Positions 48,421 to 61,400 of a DNA stretch of 64,000 nt are shown here, in pieces. The notes beneath the pieces were generated by a model, which was not told where the DNA came from, made no database searches, and saw only the letters and a program-made list of their open reading frames with translations. This DNA comes from Himantopus leucocephalus (lineage: Eukaryota; Chordata; Aves; Charadriiformes; Recurvirostridae). Both the position numbers and the translations under genes were made by a program. The stretch is from contig RSEF01000021.1 in assembly GCA_003993805.1 (NCBI GenBank), positions 2,211,704 through 2,275,703 of the forward strand. Direction: 5' to 3'. Numbering within the stretch: the stretch's first letter is position 1; the number at the start of each line of letters is the position of its first letter.

Positions 48421-51400
48421 GCTCACTAGTTTGGATGCTACGAAGACTGGAGAAGCCGATACGGGTTCGATCAAACTACCCAGTTGGGTACCAGGGCAAT
48501 CATAAAGGCTCCAGCACAGGGTATAAAATGGCCTGTGTTTAGTTTTAACTGTATGTATAAGCATACTATGCTGTATTTTGACCTTACCCAAATAACCCTC
48601 CTATCATTTTTTTTTCCATGAAAAAAAAAAAAAAAGTCTTTACCCTCTAAATTTTGTAATAATTCATAGGCTTAGATGGGCAGGGAATATGACAGGGGAA
48701 GCTCTTTTGCAATAGCACATTTTCTTTTGTCCCAAGACCACAATTTCAAAATTCTGGAGTTGCAACATTTTTATGAAGGTTAAAGGAATCTGAACTTCAT
48801 GAAAAATTGCATCTGTTTCAGGATGGCTCTTCTAACTTATTTCAGTCATTCTTACTTTTAATAATGAATGTTCTAAAGTAGAAATCCTATAAAGAATTTT
48901 CTATTTGCTTTTATTTTCTTGCCTTTTTAAACATGTCTTTAAAAGCTTTCACAACAGCTTAAATGCTAAAAAATTGCTACAACTTCCTTACTATTTTGAA
49001 CACAATAACTCAAACCCTAATTAATCAAAAAACACAAGGTAAGTGTATTATGTCTGACTATAAAGTACATTAACTTAGTATTCATTGACTATATTTAATC
49101 TGTTGCTCGAGAGGCTCAGTAGCAGCCTTAGACTCGTCTTTAAAAAGGAATGGCAATTTCTGGGATTCACATTCTATCATAGCTCAAAGTAGGTTCTCTG
49201 AATAAATGGGAGATGGAAATCAGTGAGATATATTAGCACCAGTATATATTTTTCATTTCCCTCTGTCTCTGCTTCCAACAGAATATTGGTGATGAATTTG
49301 CAAATGGTTCTGGATTATGACAGAGTTTTTTACCCTTCGTTATTTATCCCCCCACTGAACACCTCTATTAGAGATTACAGTGACAAATGCATGAATAAAA
49401 GGCAAAGACAATATTTTAGCACTGCGGTGTAAATCTCCTTTTACGCATTATTAATTTAAAGAAATCCATTATACCATACAGCTCTGAGGGGAAGACAAGG
49501 TTACATCAGAACTGTTATCGGCAGCTGGGGGTCAGCTGGAGACAGAGCCCCGCTGCCATCACCCCGCGATGCTCAGTCTCTCAGGCGCCTTTCTGGGAAA
49601 TCTGCATTTCTTTCATATTCTTCTCCCCTTAATTTTTTTCTTCACTTTTATTTAACACAGGCAAGAGGAGGCTGACAGCCTGGATGAGCTCTGCCTATCT
49701 CAGACTGGACCCAGCACGGGCAGAAAGGCGACCAGCATGCCTCAAACATGGATTATTCCCCAAGTCCCACAGAGGGGCACGGAAGGAACTCTGTACCAAG
49801 GGTGAATCAATGCCCCTCCTTTGCCAACTCGGCACGTTCAGCCATCCGCTGGAACTGCAAAGAGAAGTGTGTGTGGCGATGGGAGAGGAAGGCGGGAGAA
49901 ACGAGCACTTGCTGAAGAAGGGGTTGTGTTCTGTTGTGGACCCTTAATTCACCGTGACCTGGACTAGGGCCCAAACCTGCGTTGCGTGGGCCACCCACAA
50001 ACTGTTAAGGTAGCAAAAATGGTGATCCTACTCTATCTAGGCCCCCTTTTTGTAAAGCCTTCCATAGACGCAAAAATTATTCCTTCTCCCCTCTTTCCCT
50101 TTTTCTTTTCCCAAAGACAGGGCTTAAGTCTTGGGCAATATCCTATAACACAGAACTAAGCAAGGCTTTGCACAGAATCTCCCTCTCCGCCCCTCCAACA
50201 GAGTAAGAAGGGGAGGAAATGCTGCTCCTATCAAGAGGAAGGAAATAGGAAAACAGATGGAAAGTACTCAGAATTGGAACAAGTGCGTTTTAAACAATAC
50301 AACAGGTCCCTTTTACTCCAAAATAACACAACACTTCTGTGGAAATCTATACACAATCATGCCATCGACAACAAAGATAACAGGGAAATAATTCTGTGAA
50401 CCTGAACTGAGAGTACTTTTTGTGAGAGACGCTAATCACCAGACACAATCTCCATATAGCTCCCATCATGCAAACCCAAGCCTTTGATTTCACTTGATTT
50501 ATTTTTTTTAAAATCTTGCAACAAAAGACTAAGGACTAAAATACCCACAGCTTACACCTACCAGCGGCTTAAAAAATACCCACCCATTTGCAAGAATTTG
50601 TCACCAGTTCGTTTCTTATGCTGCAATTGACTGAATTATTTGCAGATCAACAAATCTAGTCTTGTTTTGTGCTTTTTCACTGAGTGTCTTCTAAGAGATG
50701 ATATGTTGCTCAGATTAAGCTCAATCCTACAAACACTGATGAAACACAGGATCGCAAAGATTTCGCTGGGATTCTCTCTCCATGTGCTTAAAGGAAAGCA
50801 TGAGCCCCTCAACAGATACTAAGGATGAGCAGTACTGGAACAAACACACAACTGGAATGGCTAAAAATGAGAGTTTTCTATTCTATTTTCTGCATCACCG
50901 TGGGTTTGGGCACTTGAGACTCTGTGTTTGAAAATGAAGGGTTTAAACATACAGCCATTTAAGCATTACAACAATATAGATTAAGCACCTACTCCTGCTC
51001 CCATTGACAAAAAAGTTAATCTCCCAGTTTTAAAGGGATTAGCAACCAACTCATAAACTGAAAGGTTCTCGCACTTTAGGCCTTTGTCCTTCAGAAGAGG
51101 AACACTTTATCACAGTATTTGTACTGCACGTTGTCACCTGAGCCCTGTTTCTATTTCTCTACCTGGTGTTTCTTACAACATGCCAGGGTGTTCCGCTGAG
51201 GTTCTACATCATAAAGTCAGGCTTTCTAACGCAAATAATAAAAGGGCCTAAAGAAGGACCAACAGAGCTGGTGAAAAGCAGACCCCAGAACAGTGGAAAT
51301 TTTGTTCTGAAAGGTCAGATAAGGTTTGCATGGTAATTTGTGAAGTCCTTTGATTTTATGCACAGGACATACTGAATATATCCCATCTGAGTATACAATA

Positions 51401-52725
51401 GTTCTGCTTCTGCTCCCGATGACACAGCTCAGAGTCAAAAGAATCCACATAAACACAAAGGACGAGGAAAAAGATCAAATACTAAGCTTCTCAAAAGCTA
51501 AATTCTGACTTCATCTACTTGTTCACTCAGTGGTGTTGGTAACTTCTCCCAGTTATCAACTTTTAAAATAAATTTGGGAGAAATAGTTAAATTTGGGAGA
51601 AATAGTTAAATTTGGAATTTTTTTAGCTCATACACTATGAAGTATAAAAAATGCCATCCCTTCATAGCTGAAAGGACATTGGGAAAGAAATGCTTAACAA
51701 ATATACTGTTTTAAGCTTTCAAGACTGATTTCAGATGTGCCAGTGTTTGCTACCCCATTAGAAACATCAAAAAGGAAATGTCTATGTAGAATGCAAGTAC
51801 TTACAGCTTTCTGAAAAATTGGGTTTAAGATGTTTAATATTGGAAACTTAAGCTCACTAGTTCTCTTTCAAAATGTAGACTATGGTTCATTGATTTCTTT
51901 CCTTCTGAACTGAGGATCTCAGTCAAGGGGGTTGAAAATAAGATACTTAATAGTAATTTTAAACCCCTAATTTGTTTGCCCTCCCCCATACTCCCTATAC
52001 CTTCACAATAAATCCTTTGAAAACTGGAAATGCTTTAGTGAAAAGACTGATGGGAAACGTTAAAAAATATCATGCAAGCAACATCAAGTTATCTCTGTTA
52101 TTTTAGGCAAAACATATTTCCTGCTTTTTTCCCTTCAGACTTACTTAAAGTCTGCTGTAGAGCTCAGGCTTCAGACTATTCTGTCAATCAACAGCGAGAG
52201 AGGTCACTCATGTTGGGGTTTCACTAGTGTACAAACCTCCCTCTGTAGAAGTACCTTCACCTGTACAAAGCCCTGGTGTCGGCACAGTAACCACAGCAAG
52301 CAGCTCCAGCGTGACTTGCAGCTCACATTGGTGCAGCAGGTTTATGTGGGAAGAGTTGAACCCAGTTCAGCCACACACACAAAACCAGCTGCAAATTCCA
52401 TCGCTGCTGACAAGGCCACAGCGCTGCAAAGAGGGTCTGAGCAGGTTTGCGGCTCCCGTGTACGCAGGGGGAGGAAGGGCCGCGGAAGTAACTTGTGTGA
52501 TTTTCTTATTTCTGGGACAGAGGATACCTTGTATGAAGGCTTTTCCTCTATAGGGACTTCAACTTTTAAAACATTAACTTTTTATAAAATACAACACCTG
52601 AAAGCCCACAGTGTCACTCTCTGCATCATAAATATCTGAAAAGCTGCCATGGGAACTATCGCAATATACTAAAATTTATGTAAAAATGACAGAAATACTT
52701 TCATAACCCCACACTGAGGTTGATG
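48421..52725. other. PRDM16: Intronic sequence with no gene
   Basis: Contains a poly-A (48620-48634) and the 19-bp tandem repeat at 51570. Otherwise AT-rich unique sequence; no exon-like frame. Confidence 0.62.
51570..51615. repeat. Short tandem repeat with a 19-bp unit, 2.4 copies
   Basis: Unit aaatttgggagaaatagtt occurs at 51570-51588 and again without change at 51589-51607, then partially to 51615. Two identical copies imply a recent duplication or copy-number variation. Confidence 0.95.
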
Positions 52726-53020
52726 AAAAGGGTCATTTTTGCACCTCAATGATCCCGTCCTAATAAAAAAGAAATTAGTCTGTTTAATAACAGTGCATAA
52801 TGAAGACTGTAGAATAAAGCAGTGGATAATTTGTCAGTGATTAGAAGGTCAATGGGTCAATTTATGAACAACTGAGTTGCTTTACCTGAGGGTAGCCACT
52901 TACGTAAGATGAGAAAGCCCCTCCTTTGTCTCAGTTATCTCACCACCGGTACATTATCAAAATAAAGCTGTAACTTATCAGTCACGAGGGAGACACAGCC
53001 AGGTAACTACAGTGTCTATC
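52725..53020. promoter_or_regulatory. Candidate enhancer with DR2 nuclear-receptor site and PAR bZIP palindrome
   Basis: AGGTCA (52846-52851), two bases, then GGGTCA (52854-52859) form a DR2 direct repeat, a retinoic-acid receptor/RXR type of element. At 52899-52908 the 10-bp palindrome CTTACGTAAG contains TTACGTAA, the core bound by PAR bZIP and NFIL3 proteins. Homeodomain cores (aaattag, ttaataac) lie within 120 bp. Function is inferred. Confidence 0.4.
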
Positions 53021-54364
53021 AACAGAACTTGGAATTCTCACGGTTTGTTTTAAATGCTTTGTAAAAAAAGACTGATTTTGCCAAATGCAAATACTTTCCT
53101 CCCTTTTTTTGAAAAGGCAAATTGCACTTTCATCACAAACTTATTATGGGATTACATCACTTCTGCAGAAATATTTTTTTATCGTAGTCATCTCAAATAG
53201 GAAAGTCTGCAGAAATAACAAAGCTTTTGCTCGATTTGGTTTGTAATCCCTGCACCATTTACCTCTGATCCCATCCTGGATAATTCAAGATCTATTTAAC
53301 ACAGTGCCATGCTGGTCTCGTTGCTGAATAATCCACTGAAAAAAAACCTCCTTGAGAAACTTATAAAGGTGAATTATTACCTGCCAACACTTTAACTCTA
53401 AATTCTGTATTTTTCCGCAAACAGTTGCTGATATCACTTACAGCTAGAGGAGAAGAGGAAGCCATGTTCGTCATGTCATGTCAGGTGACATTGTCAGCTG
53501 TGGCCAGGGAGGAAAACTCAGAACCATGAACTGCACCGCATGACATTTTCCAGGTATCCTGAGTATATTTGCATATACATTTTAGGGACAAGGTTTTGTC
53601 GTCAGATGCCTGCACCTACCCCCCATTCAAATTATAGTTTGTGTGTGAAGTAATGACATTTATACAGGCTACAACTGAGATTAAGACCATCTTGTGCTAG
53701 ATGCCATAGAGACAAAAACTACACAAGATCTGTGCCCAAAAACCTTTGCACCTGAACAAAAAGAAAAACACAGAATTTTTATCCCAGTGGTACAGATGAG
53801 AAACTAAACCCTATAGATATGAATTGATTTGGCCAAGGTGATACAGTGAGGGCTAGGAAACTATCTTTGCTTTTACTAAATCCTATTTTAAAGCCTTTGC
53901 TGCAAAATCATCTTTCCTTTTCACTGTTGGGGCTCACGCTGGGCTACATAAATAGCTGAACCCTACTGACGGGGATGTCTGTGGTAGGCACTCAGGTCGT
54001 CTTTAATATGAGCAGAAAGTAGTCCTTGTGCCGATTCACATAGTGCTCCGCAGCAGAAGAGGAACAATCCTGCAAAGTGCTGAGCACATTTCTGGGAAGC
54101 ATCCCATCCAGTCGGTGAGTTCAACTAAAGTTCCCCTTCTCTAAGCAGTGAGCTTTAAAGTTCCTTAAAGATTCCTGGTATCATCTTGGCAAAGGTTTTC
54201 ACTAATAACATGTTTAAATATGTGGCATAGTGTGACCTGATATTCCTGTGTTCCTTTTGAAAATTTAATTCACAAGTATACAACAAAGAACACCTCTGAT
54301 CTTTGAAAAGGCTGAAAGTTCAGACCAAACCTATAAAAATGCAAATAATTTATGTTTTAATGTA

Positions 54365-54383
54365 GAATAATAATAATAATAAA
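54365..54383. repeat. (ATA)n microsatellite
   Basis: Five or six AAT units (aataataataataataa). Simple repeat. Confidence 0.88.
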
Positions 54384-54460
54384 ATGTCGATTATTCCATT
54401 TATTTTTAACAAAGATTAAAGAAGACTCAAAATATCAGCAACAATTTTCTGTGCCCATAT

Positions 54461-54479
54461 GCACGCGCACACACACACA
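54461..54479. repeat. (CA)n microsatellite
   Basis: gcacgcgcacacacacaca, an imperfect CA repeat. Confidence 0.85.
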
Positions 54480-57400
54480 GAATCAGGTAAAGTATCTCTG
54501 TTTCATAAGATCAGGTTCCATTCAGAGTCAAGGGATAGAAAAGCTCACTGAATTTGAATTGATAATAACATTGTGACTTGAGCTCCAAGGAATTCCTCCC
54601 CCTGCGAGCACCTTTTTTTTTTTCTTAAAATAATTAAATTGGATGAAGCAAGATACCTGATCAGTTAACTTTTCCATTCCTCCATTTCCAATGAAATAAA
54701 ACCTAGCAACAACTTTTTGCAAAAGATTGTGTTCTATGCCAGTGGGTCAGTGGCCAATTTAACCATAACAAATAATAGTCTAGTCTTTCAAAGTTTCAAT
54801 TATTTTTTTTTTTAAAGGGAAGAAAAGAATCTGAGTGCTAGAAGACAGTTTGGATTTCCTCTGCACTTTTACACTGCCAAGTCACTAGCACATTTTCTCT
54901 CTGGCTGGCTAACACATCTCCCCGGTGAACACGTGCAAACTGCAGCTTTGGACAATCCCATTGCAGCAAAGTCACTGACATTAACTACAGGCGTATTTGC
55001 TCTGAAATGATATAATTTCTTAACAGCACAAAATTCAGGTAACATCCAGATTCAGTGCAACTTTCTTGGCTTTGCTGTTCACATTCTGCAACTTAAATGG
55101 CTCTGGTTGCGGAGGAGTTAAAATACTTCAGTTCTGAGTTAAGGAACAGTAAAAGTTCCAGTCCAGAAACACTTTTTTCCTCCTTTCCGATGGTGATTGG
55201 CTTCCCCTGCACCTCTTTTGTTTTGAGAATTTTGGAGTATGCAGACTTGTGTAATGCAGAGATTGCTTCCAATTTAATTTAGTTGTTTTGTCTTTTATCA
55301 TAATGGAAAGGAGCACAGGATCCTTCTCAGGCTTTTTGCCATGTAAAAGGATGCAGACTTTACTCCTGTGGCTCCTCAGAATGATGGGGGAGGGAGAGCA
55401 GGGGAAGAAGGATTAAATAAGATGATAACTGAGGGTAATACAGCAACTTTTGAGCAGCTAGCAAGACCCAAAAACCTACTCTTCGACCTTATGAATTAAC
55501 ATTTGCCTAAGTATTACGCATACTCTGCTAGATGTCATCCCCCAATAATCTAAACGAGCCCTTGCTACATTTCATGAACACAGGCATGCCAAGCAGTGAC
55601 TCTATGAGTAGGTCCTCTGCTTTTGGATCTGAAAGCCACTGTGGATTCAAATGTGTAGAGATTATATTCATTGCAACCTTAGCCCCTAACTATGCTAACA
55701 CATCCTGTTTTCTCTGAACGTGTTTGATTTTTTAAGTATCTGCTAAATGGTAGGAGTAATCACACTCAGTTCATTGGTTTCTCAAATAGTTCACTTTAGC
55801 TTTTTGCTGATAAGGTTTCTTCCTGCCAGTCAATGGCAAAAGTGCTGTGACAAATACAACACTACACAAGCGGACCTTCAGAAATCACCTGCACAAAGCT
55901 GGGGGGTGGTCACTGCAGACACTAGTGCAAAATAGTGCCCCAGCCGGACAGCCAACCTTTTGAAACAGGAGAATAACAAATAATGACTGTTGTCTTTTCA
56001 CAGTATAAATATTTGAACTAATAATCATTCAGGAGAAATATGTGAAGCTTTCAGGATTCACAAACATTTTTGCAAATTCCTGGCATTCAGCCAAGCACTT
56101 AACAGAATATTATGCTATGAAGCACAAACCAAACCACAGGTGCAAAAAAGACGACCATTTCGTTTTTTCATTTCAGGTACACTCCAAAACGAACACCCCT
56201 AACAATTTTTTGGACAGCACTGTTTTCAGGATGGACGGAGGTCACAAATTTATGTGAAATGGTATATTAGACAATAAGGCACCTGATTTAGGAGGCAAAG
56301 GTACTTCTGCCTGTGAGAAGAGACTTGAACTTCACCAAACTCACAGAAGACAACTCGCGATCCTCCTATTTAGCCAGATGAAAAGTTCCAAGAAATATCA
56401 CACTGAAGGGATGAAAGGATGAAGCAAATACTGAGGAGTAGAAGATGTATGACTACTCGTGACTAGTGCTGCTACTCTGAATCACACTAGGCAAATTCAT
56501 GATTTCTGGCGCCAACTGCAAGGGATTAGGAACCCAACAACAAGGTTTTATCCTGCTGGACAAAATGCGTGTCAGGATCAAATCACCTAACCCCATTCTT
56601 CATATGTGAATAAAAATCTCTTAGTCAATATTACTGGAGTGATTTCCACTGTAGTGCTTTGTCTTGCCTTTATTTCTCTACACTTTACAGTAAACTAACT
56701 GATATTTTTCTTGGAAAAGATGAAGACGTACAGGACTCTAAGACACAGAACATCCTTCCCAGCTCGTGAAAGGAACACAACTGAATTGTTAATAGCACCT
56801 GGTAGTACAAACGATGTTCAGAGATGACTAGGCAGGCAACTCATCATCTGGGCAGTCTGGAGTGTTCCCGTAATGACGACAGGATACTGGGGACATTACA
56901 TTCAATCTGCAATCCCGTCACCATTCACTCCTCCAACTGGGCATATTGGGTGTAAAAGAAATTAGCATTCTCTGTATTAAAAAACCTTACAGGTAGAAAC
57001 CCAAGCTCTGCCCTCTTACTTGATCCTTGGAGATGCATCCTAATCAGAAAAGCACACGCACCCACACCCCTCCCCAAGGTCTAAGAAATAGCCAAAGATG
57101 TTCTAAGTAAGAATTGAGATGTATTTGCAAACGTAGACACACACGCCACTTGTTCCACGGAAAGCAATATCCTCTTGATTGGCATTTTGAAAAAGGCCAT
57201 GTTTCAAGAGAGAATATGTAAATATTTTTTAAGAGAGTAACAAAGCAGATCCTAATTTTAAAACCACTCTACATTTTCACAAAACCCTCATTTATTGACT
57301 AACCTGACATCAGACTGCCGAGAGAGAAATATCAAGTTAAGATGATGCAAATCTATTTTTAGCCATGACTATTTAAAAACAGCTGAAAATATTAATTCAA

Positions 57401-59576
57401 GATAAAACAGTACTTTCAATCTTATAACCCAACATCTACACACAAGAATAAGAAAATAAAGCCACGAGCAATAATTTTGCACCCTAAGCAACTGGCTTTA
57501 AGCTTTATTAATAGCTTCCAAGAAACCTGAAGCGTAGGCTCTGCTGAGCCCCAAATATTGGCAGCACACAGAAGCTGAAATTTGCCACTGTCACCCTTTA
57601 TATGCAGAAGAATATGAAAGATGAACTATTACAATACAGCATATTTGGACACGGCCAATAGATGGGATTGGATTTTTTGGAGCTTGACACTTCTGACTGC
57701 GCCTTCAAGAAGAACTGTTAGATATCACATCAGAATTGCCCCTGTGAAGCTGAAACAACGCAAAATCTCCATTTAATCACAAAATACAGGAACAAACCTT
57801 GAAAAGCAGCAAAGAATTCATGTGGTGTATATACTAAGTTTTGGCTAACACTGACAACGGGACAATCACCCATGGACCTACACTTCAGTCTCTAAGCTTC
57901 TATCTAGAGGCCTGGGAGACACAGAAACTGGAGGCAGAGATCTTGATACATGTTTAGTAATGGAATCAGTATCAGGAATCACACCTTTGAAAAAACTTCA
58001 TTACTGTCACATTGTCAGGCACTGAAGAGGCAACACGTGATGAGATGACAACAGTACGGGGCTTTAAATACAGTCATCTTACTATTTGCATAAACCCAGG
58101 ACAGACATAGCTCTCCATGCATCACTCTGCATGCCTGCATAATGGAAGCACCTAGGTCATACGCCCTTTATGGATGAAATAAGTTATCACTGCATTATAA
58201 TCATTATTTTAACAATATGCAAAATACCTAAGTATTTGAGAATATGTAACACAGAATCAGCACATTCAGAAACTTCTCAAAAACTATTTCCCAACATGTT
58301 GTATAAACCATGTAATCTGATAATCCCTGTTAAACAGAGAGAGCAGATGACATGAATTCATACCACACAATTACGTTGAATTGTAACAGGCTACAAACAT
58401 GGCATGAGATACTCATTTGTCAATGTATCAGATAAATTCAAAAAGCTCCTCCTCGATCCTTTGGCTAATTTGTTAGCCACAGTGTTCAGTGATTTTCTGG
58501 AAATGCATGCAGAGTGCCAAGTTTCTGATTACACTTTTAAACTCTTCTCTAAACATGATTCAGCAAGACAAAACACGCACACCTGGAAGTGCAAGAGTGC
58601 TTCTGCTAAAGGGGTGGAGATGCAAGAGGAAGAAACCCACACACAACACAACACAAACAAAGCCAAACCCTTCTTAGGTATTTGTCCACCTGCTTGGACT
58701 GCACAGGACTGTAGCAAAGCAAACAAAATCTCCATGCTATCAGCAGATAGCACAGTTCATGGTTAACTTCAAGTAGCACAGAACACACCTCTTCAGAAAT
58801 AGCAGCAGCTCAAACAACTTCAGAAAAAAAGAAAACCCACACACCCACAACCTTAGGAAGGGTGGATGTCCCTGGCTTCCAAAAATAAAAAAAAACAATG
58901 TCAATGAGATCATTGCTGCCGTACTTACAAGTCAACATGACAACAGGGAGAACCTGAAATATTCTATAACCACCACAAAGCAGAATTTTTCAGGTGGCTC
59001 GTTTTCACTCCATTAAGCCCAGAAGCCTCAAAAGATGTCTTTCTACTAGAAATCTCTAAGGAAGTTATTATCTCTGATAAATGTTTGCAGCATATCTAGC
59101 ACAACATTCATGGGTGGGCCTTTCAAAGAGGACTGAACCACAAACACCAGCAGGTACAATAGCAACTGCACTGTATCAGAGAAGTAGTTGGCACAGTGTT
59201 GTTACTCCTACTGTTATGTCTTTCACACTCGAAACATAAATTAAGCTATGAAAATACTCTCTGAATTAAGACAAAACCCCTATTTTGAAAGGTAACTTTC
59301 CCCCACAATCTTTCTCCCTTTTCTCTATCTCTAAAACACCTATTACCATTAGGCAGAGGATACAGATTGGCTGAACCACGGGGCTGATCTCTAACATCAA
59401 TTCCCAAGCATCAACACCAATTTGCCAGGTGGATAGACTGAGGACATCATTACCACTCTTATAGGGAGTCAGAACACAAGCACCTGTAAAACATTACATC
59501 ACTCGAATAAGTGCCTTAATGTGGAACCCAGTGTGCAAAGCCAGAAAAGCAATCACAACTCAGTAAAAATGAAAAT

Positions 59577-59646
59577 GAAACAAAACAAAACAAAACAAAA
59601 AATAACCAACCAAACAAACAACAAAAAAAAACCCAAAACCAAAACC
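59577..59646. repeat. AAAAC-type simple repeat
   Basis: Perfect caaaa units (59581-59600), then accaaccaaacaaacaa and further A/C-rich sequence. Simple repeat. Confidence 0.9.
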
Positions 59647-60299
59647 AGGAGCCCAGACTTCAGTGTCTTGCATCAACCACATTAAGCTTACTAAACACAT
59701 TTCTGGGAACAAGATCCCCGAACCTGTGAAGTGAACATTTCAAACGAGAAAGCTCTGGATAAAATGACAGAGCAACAAGGAAACCTGAGGCACAAACCTT
59801 CAAGAAACAGTCTTCCGGCAGTTTTGATGCTAATTTGTACAGCTTCAGAAGACTGAAGGTAATGGGCTGTTCATTTGAAATTATTCCTCTGCTTCTGATA
59901 GGTATCTCCAGAAGTGCATTTGGCAGCAGTGATAACCACAATAAAGGCAGTATTTACAAACACAACATTCATTAGAGCACGTTAATAACAGTGATATACA
60001 AGTATTAATAGTTTCTCCATTGGATATTAGTATTGTGGGTTTGACCCTTCGCTGTGGAACATCTGCATTGACAAATCTTTCTCCCCACACACAAACCTTT
60101 TTTCAAGCCATCTTTAGTTTTAAATGGAAGACTATAAAATATCTTTATTAAAGTTTGGTCTTAGATTAGCAAGAGGGCAATAGCACTGTGCCTCTCAATC
60201 TAGTGCACACATTTCCCCCCTAATGATAAAGTAAGGGAAAGCAATGTGATGGCTCTTTCTACCTTCCTGATTTATAACTGTCTATGACTATAGGTCAAA

Positions 60300-60530
60300 T
60301 GAATGAAAAGCACCTGGGGAGCACGCTGCAGGAACAAGTCCTCAGTGTGATAGCAACCCCAGAGTGCAGAGGAGATAGCTAGTCCGACTCGGTCAGACAA
60401 ATTAGATAATTAAATGGAAACAGGCTAGATAAATTGCACTTCCTTAATTGGGTTATCAAGAAACAATAGTGACTATGAATGACCTCACTGTCTGTGTAGT
60501 CTAACACTTCTCTCTGTAGGAACTAGGAGG
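60300..60530. promoter_or_regulatory. Candidate enhancer with three GATA, two homeodomain and one SOX site
   Basis: AGATAA at 60404-60409 and 60427-60432 and an inverted GATA (TTATCA, 60453-60458) surround TAATTA (60407-60412) and TTAATTG (60444-60450), followed by AACAATAG (60462-60469). Six binding-site cores in about 65 bp is dense even for AT-rich sequence. GATA plus homeodomain plus SOX is a common cardiac or blood enhancer mix, and PRDM16 acts in both tissues. Function is inferred. Confidence 0.4.
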
Positions 60531-60589
60531 GAGTTATTCGTCTAGGCTAGGGTTATTGTTGGCCTAGAAAATGAATGCTTAAGAACAAC

Positions 60590-60601
60590 TTTTTTTTTTT
60601 T
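60590..60601. repeat. Poly-T tract
   Basis: Twelve consecutive T bases. Simple sequence only. Confidence 0.85.
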
Positions 60602-61229
60602 CCCTCTCACCAGAAGCAATTACAGATAAAAATCTAGGTCTGCTGATCTGGAGGTGGGAGTGTGCATGGGATACAAAGAAAAGGGTTGCACGAACCTTGC
60701 ATTAAAAATTAATAGTGCTCTCACCAAAGTTAACTGATGTGCAGCAGATCATTGGTGCTAAAGTCTGAGCTTGCTCACACCCACAAGTTTGTCATCACTT
60801 GAATCGTTAAAATGGTTGTGTGCTCAGTGCATCTGTGCTAGAGAGAAATAAAATACTGCAAGTGCTTCTAAAATACTACAGAAAACACAATGGTCAGAAG
60901 GCAAGAGGCTGGGAATTAGTTACCCCCCAGTAAGGCCAAAAAAGAACCCATAATTGGAATTTTATGGCTCAAATCTTCACTGCTTCACAAAGTCGTAAGT
61001 GTACATCTTCATGGAAGTCGGCACTGGGAGAGGGGAGTACAGAGGAGGGAGGAGGAAAAATCCTCAACTTCCCAGCCTATAAAGCATCTGTACCCCTCTA
61101 CCAAGAGTGGTGGATATGAAAGAAATTAACAGATTCAAGACCATGAGATCTAAAACGATCTGTGCTGAGCGTGGCTCATGTCTCTCCTGCTGGCAGATCA
61201 GTTACAAAGGATGTCTAAAGAGTCCTGAT

Positions 61230-61400
61230 GTATGGCCTGTATCAGTTTAATATGCTTGCCCTAGCCCTTCCCACTCACTGTTTGCCCTTAAGTAAGCCTA
61301 ACAACTTGGTTCCTGGTTGACCTGCGCTGCTAAAAGGCTATCAATAGCCATAATGCCAAATAAAAGCTCTTCTGTTCCTTCCTTATAAGACAATGCATGA
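61230..61400. promoter_or_regulatory. Candidate regulatory segment with a GGCTAT/ATAGCC palindrome
   Basis: GGCTAT (61336-61341), CA, ATAGCC (61344-61349) is a perfect 6-bp inverted repeat that also contains ATCAATA, a ONECUT-type core. Nearby are gtttaatatg and ccataatgcc. Support is limited to motif content. Confidence 0.25.

Larger units (their letters stand above)
53021..60295. other. PRDM16: Intronic sequence with no gene
   Basis: AT-rich unique sequence with (ATA)n (54365-54383), (CA)n (54461-54479), T-rich tracts (54612-54623, 54803-54813) and an AAAAC-type repeat (59577-59646). Frames such as 58404-58766 lack known domains. Confidence 0.62.

Noticed and set aside
48214..48591. CpG-rich patch as PRDM16 exon 1 or a coding gene
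   Set aside because: No MRSK-type start peptide or phase-1 donor is present on the minus strand, and the frames have no recognisable domain.
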